Positions 62,481 through 64,000 of a stretch of 64,000 nucleotides of DNA are shown in pieces. The position numbers and the translations under genes are program-made. Under the pieces are notes generated by a model, which did no database searches, was not told the DNA's origin, and saw only the letters and a list, made by a program, of their open reading frames with translations. Source of the stretch: Hydrocarboniphaga sp. Its GTDB lineage: Bacteria; Pseudomonadota; Gammaproteobacteria; Nevskiales; Nevskiaceae. How positions within the stretch are numbered: the first letter of the stretch is position 1; each line of letters starts with the position of its first letter. The stretch spans positions 98,705-162,704 of the forward strand of contig NZ_JAQGNT010000051.1 in assembly GCF_028291725.1 (NCBI RefSeq), written 5' to 3'.

Positions 62481-63611
62481 ATGGGCCGGCTTGGTTACGA
62501 TGATTCTCCTGTTCTGCAACTGCGCGGTTCCAATTCGGAGCCGGTGACCATCCGGGCGAAGGCTCTGGTCTTCGTCGATCCCGTATCGAAAGAAATCCTC
62601 AAGTATCTTGAGCAGGTGGCGCCCAGTGAGGCGCCGGTGCTGATCATCGGTGAAACCGGTACCGGTAAAGAGTTGGTTGCCCGGCACATCCATGAGCGCA
62701 GCGGGCGAAAGGGGCCGTTTCTCGCGGTGAATTGCGGCGCCATCAGCGAGCAGCTTGCCGACAGCGAGTTGTTCGGCCACGAGGTGGGTGCTTTCACCGG
62801 GGCGGTGCGCCGGCGCGAAGGCTGGTTCGAGTCGGCCAACGGCGGAACTCTATTCCTGGACGAAATCGGCGATCTGCCCTTGGCCCTGCAGGTCAAGTTG
62901 TTGCGCGTACTACAGGAGCGTGAAGTCGTGCGTCTGGGATCGCAGCGATCGATCCCGGTGGATATACGCCTGGTCGCAGCAACCAATGTCGATCTGGCCG
63001 ACGCGGTGGCGGCGGGTCGCTTTCGCCTGGATTTGTTTTACAGACTGAACATCGCCCAGCTTCAGCTGCCGCCGCTGCGCGACAGGCCGGGCGACATCGT
63101 TCCGCTGGCTTCGCATTTTCTTGACGTCTACAGCCGGCGGCTCAAAGTCGCGCGGCCGCAGTTGGCCGATTCGGCGCGCCGTGCGCTGGAAGCCTACGGC
63201 TGGCCGGGTAATATCCGCGAGGTCGAGAACGTCGTCCATTTCGCTTTGCTGGTAGCGAAGACCGACGAGATTCGCTTGGAGCACCTGAAGCTCAACGGCA
63301 TCACCTCGCCCCTGGCGACGGGAGCCGGTGCAGCCGCGTCGCGACTCAGCCCGCGAGAGCAGGTGGCCGCAGCGGTGCGGAGTCTGCTTTTAGAGCCCGG
63401 CGCTGATCTGTTCAACGAATTGGAGCGCATCGTCGTCGATGAGGCTTTTCGCCACAGCCGCTACAACCAGGTCCGCGCCGCGTCCCTGCTTGGCCTTTCC
63501 AGGAATGTGCTGCGGACCTTGCTGAAAAAGCACGGCCATCTCGGTGACAAGCAGGACGAGTCTTCGGACGAACCATCAGCGTCGGGCCTGCATGCGGCGC
63601 ATGCGCGGTAA
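62481..63611 (+). CDS. Sigma-54-dependent enhancer-binding regulator, SfnR-like
   Basis: 376 residues with no receiver or sensor domain. AAA+ core: Walker A GETGTGKE (57-64), the sigma-54 contact motif GAFTGA (103-108), Walker B GGTLFLDE (121-128), RLNIAQLQLPPLRDRPGDI, WPGNIREVENVVH. A Fis-type helix-turn-helix ends the protein (NQVRAASLLGLSRNVLRTLLKKHG). The segment FVDPVSKEILKYLEQVAPSEAPVLI resembles the short N-terminus of SfnR, the regulator of sulfone use in Pseudomonas. Lacking a sensor domain, it would be controlled by its level or by a partner protein. It sits at the end of the cluster that carries five sigma-54 promoters and is the obvious activator. Confidence 0.92.
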   Translation: MGRLGYDDSPVLQLRGSNSEPVTIRAKALVFVDPVSKEILKYLEQVAPSEAPVLIIGETGTGKELVARHIHERSGRKGPFLAVNCGAISEQLADSELFGHEVGAFTGAVRRREGWFESANGGTLFLDEIGDLPLALQVKLLRVLQEREVVRLGSQRSIPVDIRLVAATNVDLADAVAAGRFRLDLFYRLNIAQLQLPPLRDRPGDIVPLASHFLDVYSRRLKVARPQLADSARRALEAYGWPGNIREVENVVHFALLVAKTDEIRLEHLKLNGITSPLATGAGAAASRLSPREQVAAAVRSLLLEPGADLFNELERIVVDEAFRHSRYNQVRAASLLGLSRNVLRTLLKKHGHLGDKQDESSDEPSASGLHAAHAR

Positions 63612-64000
63612 GCCTTGAGCACGTGGCCTGCGTCACATTCCGCAGTAGGCCGCGGGATGTTTTCTAATCAACAAGTGCTTGCCTGACTTGACGCGATCTC
63701 AACAGTTGTCAAGCGCGGTCGTTGCTGAAATTGGCGTCGGCGCATCGTCAAAGCCCAGGTTAATCTGCTCGATTGGTCCGGGGATCAAGGGCTTGTAACC
63801 AGCGAGAGCCTTGGGACAGCGCGCCGATATTTTCGGCACGATCGCTGCAATTTGAGCGGCGCAAGCTTCGGCGCTAGTCCGCTGGATCATTGGAATTGGC
63901 GGTGAGGGACGCCCGAGGCGGGACGCGATGCAAGGCGCAAAGCGCAGCGATACCCGTAGGTATCGCGAGCATTTGCAACGCAGCAGCGCGCCCGCATCGG
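63612..64000. other. Right-hand intergenic end
   Basis: No confident gene. A 63-residue minus-strand frame (63699-63890) has no ribosome-binding site or recognisable content. CGATACC-CGTA-GGTATCG (63948-63965) is a hairpin inside a larger GC-rich imperfect palindrome that reaches the window end and looks like another dispersed repeat. Confidence 0.5.

Noticed and set aside
63699..63890. 63-residue minus-strand frame near the right edge
   Set aside because: No ribosome-binding site, no signal or domain; kept only as a remark in the intergenic entry.

Overview
The window is a high-GC chromosomal segment of a Gram-negative proteobacterium. Two-partner secretion, two TonB/ExbB/ExbD systems, an MHYT hybrid kinase with an EAL partner, a RAYT transposase and many intergenic palindromes together suggest a gammaproteobacterium near Xanthomonadales/Nevskiales; this placement is inferred from gene content only. 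No tRNA, rRNA, CRISPR array or complete insertion sequence was seen.

Region 1 (1-23.7 kb) is a surface/secretion island. It holds the 3' end of a filamentous-haemagglutinin-like exoprotein, a 1588-residue SBBP/Calx-beta secreted protein, a RAYT transposase between its REP palindromes, a DING-type phosphate-binding protein, and a TpsB transporter. TpsB is followed by an ordered run: a DUF2341-LamG-ExbB fusion, ExbD, TonB, a putative porin, a coiled-coil periplasmic protein and a YbjN protein. Two TPR/glycosyltransferase-9-like paralogues flank that run. Region 2 (23.7-44.5 kb) is mixed: a UmuD-like peptidase beside an XPD/DinG-like helicase that seems to lack its Walker A segment, an RsuA-family protein without the usual catalytic Asp, an ADYC-domain protein beside an NG-repeat protein, a winged-helix/Ser-Thr kinase/TPR fusion, a SYLF protein, a coupled lipoprotein/874-residue secreted pair, the MHYT kinase and EAL regulator, and two gene remnants.

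Region 3 (44.5-63.6 kb) looks like one regulon. It encodes a c'-type cytochrome with a b561-type cytochrome, a DUF1549/DUF1553 haem protein with a Tat-exported DUF1501 partner, another small cytochrome, a peroxiredoxin, an SMP-30-type lactonase, a dienelactone-hydrolase-like protein, a CHRD protein, an MBL-fold lipoprotein, a class I cytochrome c, a TonB-dependent receptor, ExbB-ExbD-ExbD-TonB, and a sigma-54 enhancer-binding protein resembling SfnR. Five near-consensus -24/-12 promoters (TGG-N8-TTGC) sit directly upstream of five of its transcription units in the right orientation, and related CTGTTGAA-type palindromes or half-sites lie about 90-175 nt further upstream. I read this as a sigma-54-controlled uptake plus periplasmic redox/hydrolysis system; its substrate is unknown.

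At least six families of intergenic inverted repeats are scattered through the first two regions and into the third.
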